DNA from: Papaver somniferum | Lineage: Eukaryota; Streptophyta; Magnoliopsida; Ranunculales; Papaveraceae | DNA: 64,000 bases | Reading direction: 5' to 3' | NCBI RefSeq assembly: GCF_003573695.1 | Contig: NC_039358.1 | Location: 96,844,117-96,908,116 of the forward strand | Translations under genes and position numbers: made by a program | The notes under the pieces: model-generated | Told to the model about the DNA's origin: nothing | Databases searched by the model: none | What the model saw: the letters and a program-made list of their open reading frames with translations, nothing else | Part shown: positions 62,701-64,000 of the stretch, one piece after another | Position numbering within the stretch: position 1 is the stretch's first letter | Layout of the letters: the number at the start of each line of letters is the position of its first letter

Positions 62701-63008
62701 CAATCATTCAGAGTGTTCTTACGCTGAATCCACAACACACCTACAATCTCAGATCACCATTGATCTCACACATTTCTCATCTTCCTTCCTACAAATCAAC
62801 CCATCCTCTCTTGTGACCGAATTTACTATGGAACGACCATTGTTCTTGGTTTAGGACGGGGTCTTACAGATTGATCTCTCGAACTTAAAGCACTCCCTTA
62901 TTGCAGTGCATCTGTGTGAGGTTCAACATTTCGCTCGGTTCAAGGAGTCTCCACACGGTCGACTCTTAAATTCCGTAAAAACCAGCAAATCGTTTTTCCC
63001 CATCTACA
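59800..63008 (+). mobile_element. Family B LTR, 5' LTR of element 2 (3.2 kb)
   Basis: Starts TGTAGATGG and ends CCATCTACA, a perfect 9-bp terminal inverted repeat. It contains a doubled segment of 180-bp period (starts 59851 and 60031), five GC-rich hairpin units (60690-61510), the 19-bp array and a TATA box at 62552. It is directly followed by a primer-binding site and gag. Confidence 0.93.
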
Positions 63009-63011
63009 GAT

Positions 63012-63028
63012 TGGCGACCATAGTGGGA
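63012..63028 (+). other. Primer-binding site of B element 2
   Basis: TGGCGACCATAGTGGGA differs from element 1 by one base and has the same three-base gap to the LTR. Confidence 0.7.
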
Positions 63029-63065
63029 GATTAATCTCTCGGTTGCAATCTCACAATTTCACAAG

Positions 63066-64000
63066 ATGGATGGTCTTAGGTCTGGGTTAATTACAGGTTC
63101 CAACACAAATGATGGTAGCACTAGCAACAACAACAATGAAGATATCCCGGAAATAATTCCGGCCTCTAACACTGGCGATGATGATATTACTCCTCCTCAC
63201 GCTAACACGGAAGGTCATCCTATGTTCGGACGACACCCTGAGGAAGTCAGAGGAAACCCACCACCTACCATTGCTGATCTCATCAAAGTGAAAGAAACCC
63301 TTGCACAAAATCAAATTGATATGGCTACAACACAGAAAGAGTTGTTTAATTATCTGAAGACTCTCACTGACAAGATGTCAGAGAAAACTCAAGAAAAAGG
63401 AAAGGAAAAGGAGAAATCCTCAGATGCCGATCCTGAGGTAGTTCCAATTCATACAGTGGATGACAACGAAGTCCACAAAGCTGCAGACGATCCATCAACA
63501 AAAGAATCATCAAATTTTATTATTCGGGAGGATTTGGAGCGCCTTTTTGAGAACGGTGGAAAGAACAAGACATCACATGTCCATCGTCACCAGCCTCCAT
63601 ACCTTGCTGCTACGCAAAGGATCCCTCTTCCAAAAGGTTATACCTCTCCAACCTTCACTCCGTATGATGGAACAGGCAATGCTCGAGAACATGTCTCTCG
63701 TTTTCTGGAAGCTTTGGGAGAACATGAACACAACCACGTTGTTTGCCTCAAGGAGTTTTCCAAAATCTTTGAAAGGCAGGGCATACACCTGGTACAACAA
63801 CATCGCACCGGGGACTATCAACAATTAGGGAGAAATTATTAACGCCTTCTATAGGAAGTACTTCTTTGTGTCAGAACAAGTCACTCTCTATGATCTCGGG
63901 AGAATGTTTCAGAGGGTTAGTGAAAATCCCAATGATTAGGTGAAAAGATTCAGAGTCCAGGCCCTGGACTTCCATGATCCAAATGTCACGGAGCAGCAAC
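63066..64000 (+). pseudogene. gag: Gag of B element 2 (Tat-type), frameshifted, cut by window
   Basis: ATG 63066 is 58 bp past the LTR end, matching element 1. The frame is intact for about 232 codons: a polar N-terminus, a lysine/glutamate-rich helix (EKTQEKGKEKEKSSD, absent or shortened in element 1) and the start of the retrotransposon gag domain. One extra base at about 63761-63770 (FSKIFERQ against FSKSLKGK) shifts the frame, which then stops at 63842. The original frame has TAG at 63826, where element 1 has TGG, and another TAG at 63937. The rest of the gene lies beyond the window. Confidence 0.85.

Noticed and set aside
63087..63314. Minus-strand frames opposite the two gag genes (also 49910-50146)
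   Set aside because: They mirror the gag frame exactly in both elements and are explained as shadows of its codon bias.

Overview
This window looks like intergenic heterochromatin of a flowering plant. It is AT-rich, has no convincing host gene, and nearly every stretch can be assigned to LTR retrotransposons nested in one another, plus one Mutator-like DNA transposon. Sirevirus-type Ty1/copia and Tat-type Ty3/gypsy sequences point to an angiosperm, probably a eudicot; the species cannot be fixed from sequence alone. Families are called A to E here. A and B have long LTRs bounded by TGT(T/A)GATGG at the start and CCAT-rich, CA-ended tails. B carries a Tat-like gag. C and D have TGTTAGAGCA LTR starts, a TGGTATCAGAGCA primer-binding site and several AAAGGGGGAGA tracts, which are Sirevirus hallmarks. 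E is a divergent LTR related to C.

Layout. 1-4,429: two family A LTRs in inverted orientation around 75 bp. 4,430-6,612: AT-rich DNA, possibly an old Ty3-type LTR. 6,613-11,465: two family C LTRs in inverted orientation. 11,466-19,757: a non-autonomous family D element with both LTRs and decayed coiled-coil ORFs. 19,758-26,187: fragments of C and E, including a solo C LTR with an ATGTG target duplication. 26,594-28,131: a non-autonomous Mutator-like element with a 9-bp target duplication. 28,141-29,379 and 43,380-45,710: older host-side DNA, the second part a dead copia pol. Between them lies a three-level nest: a solo C LTR, split by a whole C element, whose 5' LTR is split by a solo B LTR. 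Each level has its own target duplication.

45,711-64,000: family B territory. A 4.1-kb LTR that is A in its first half and B in its second leads into a gag-only internal region of about 6 kb. A 3.5-kb B LTR follows, then a 24-bp minisatellite, then another B LTR (3.2 kb) and the start of a second gag, cut by the window edge.

No element here could move itself. No intact protease, integrase, reverse transcriptase or transposase is visible, and every gag has stops or frameshifts. The non-autonomous B, C and D copies would have depended on polymerases encoded elsewhere. The most unusual structure is inside the LTRs. All four main families carry tandem arrays, and those of A, B and C are built on palindromic or hairpin cores.
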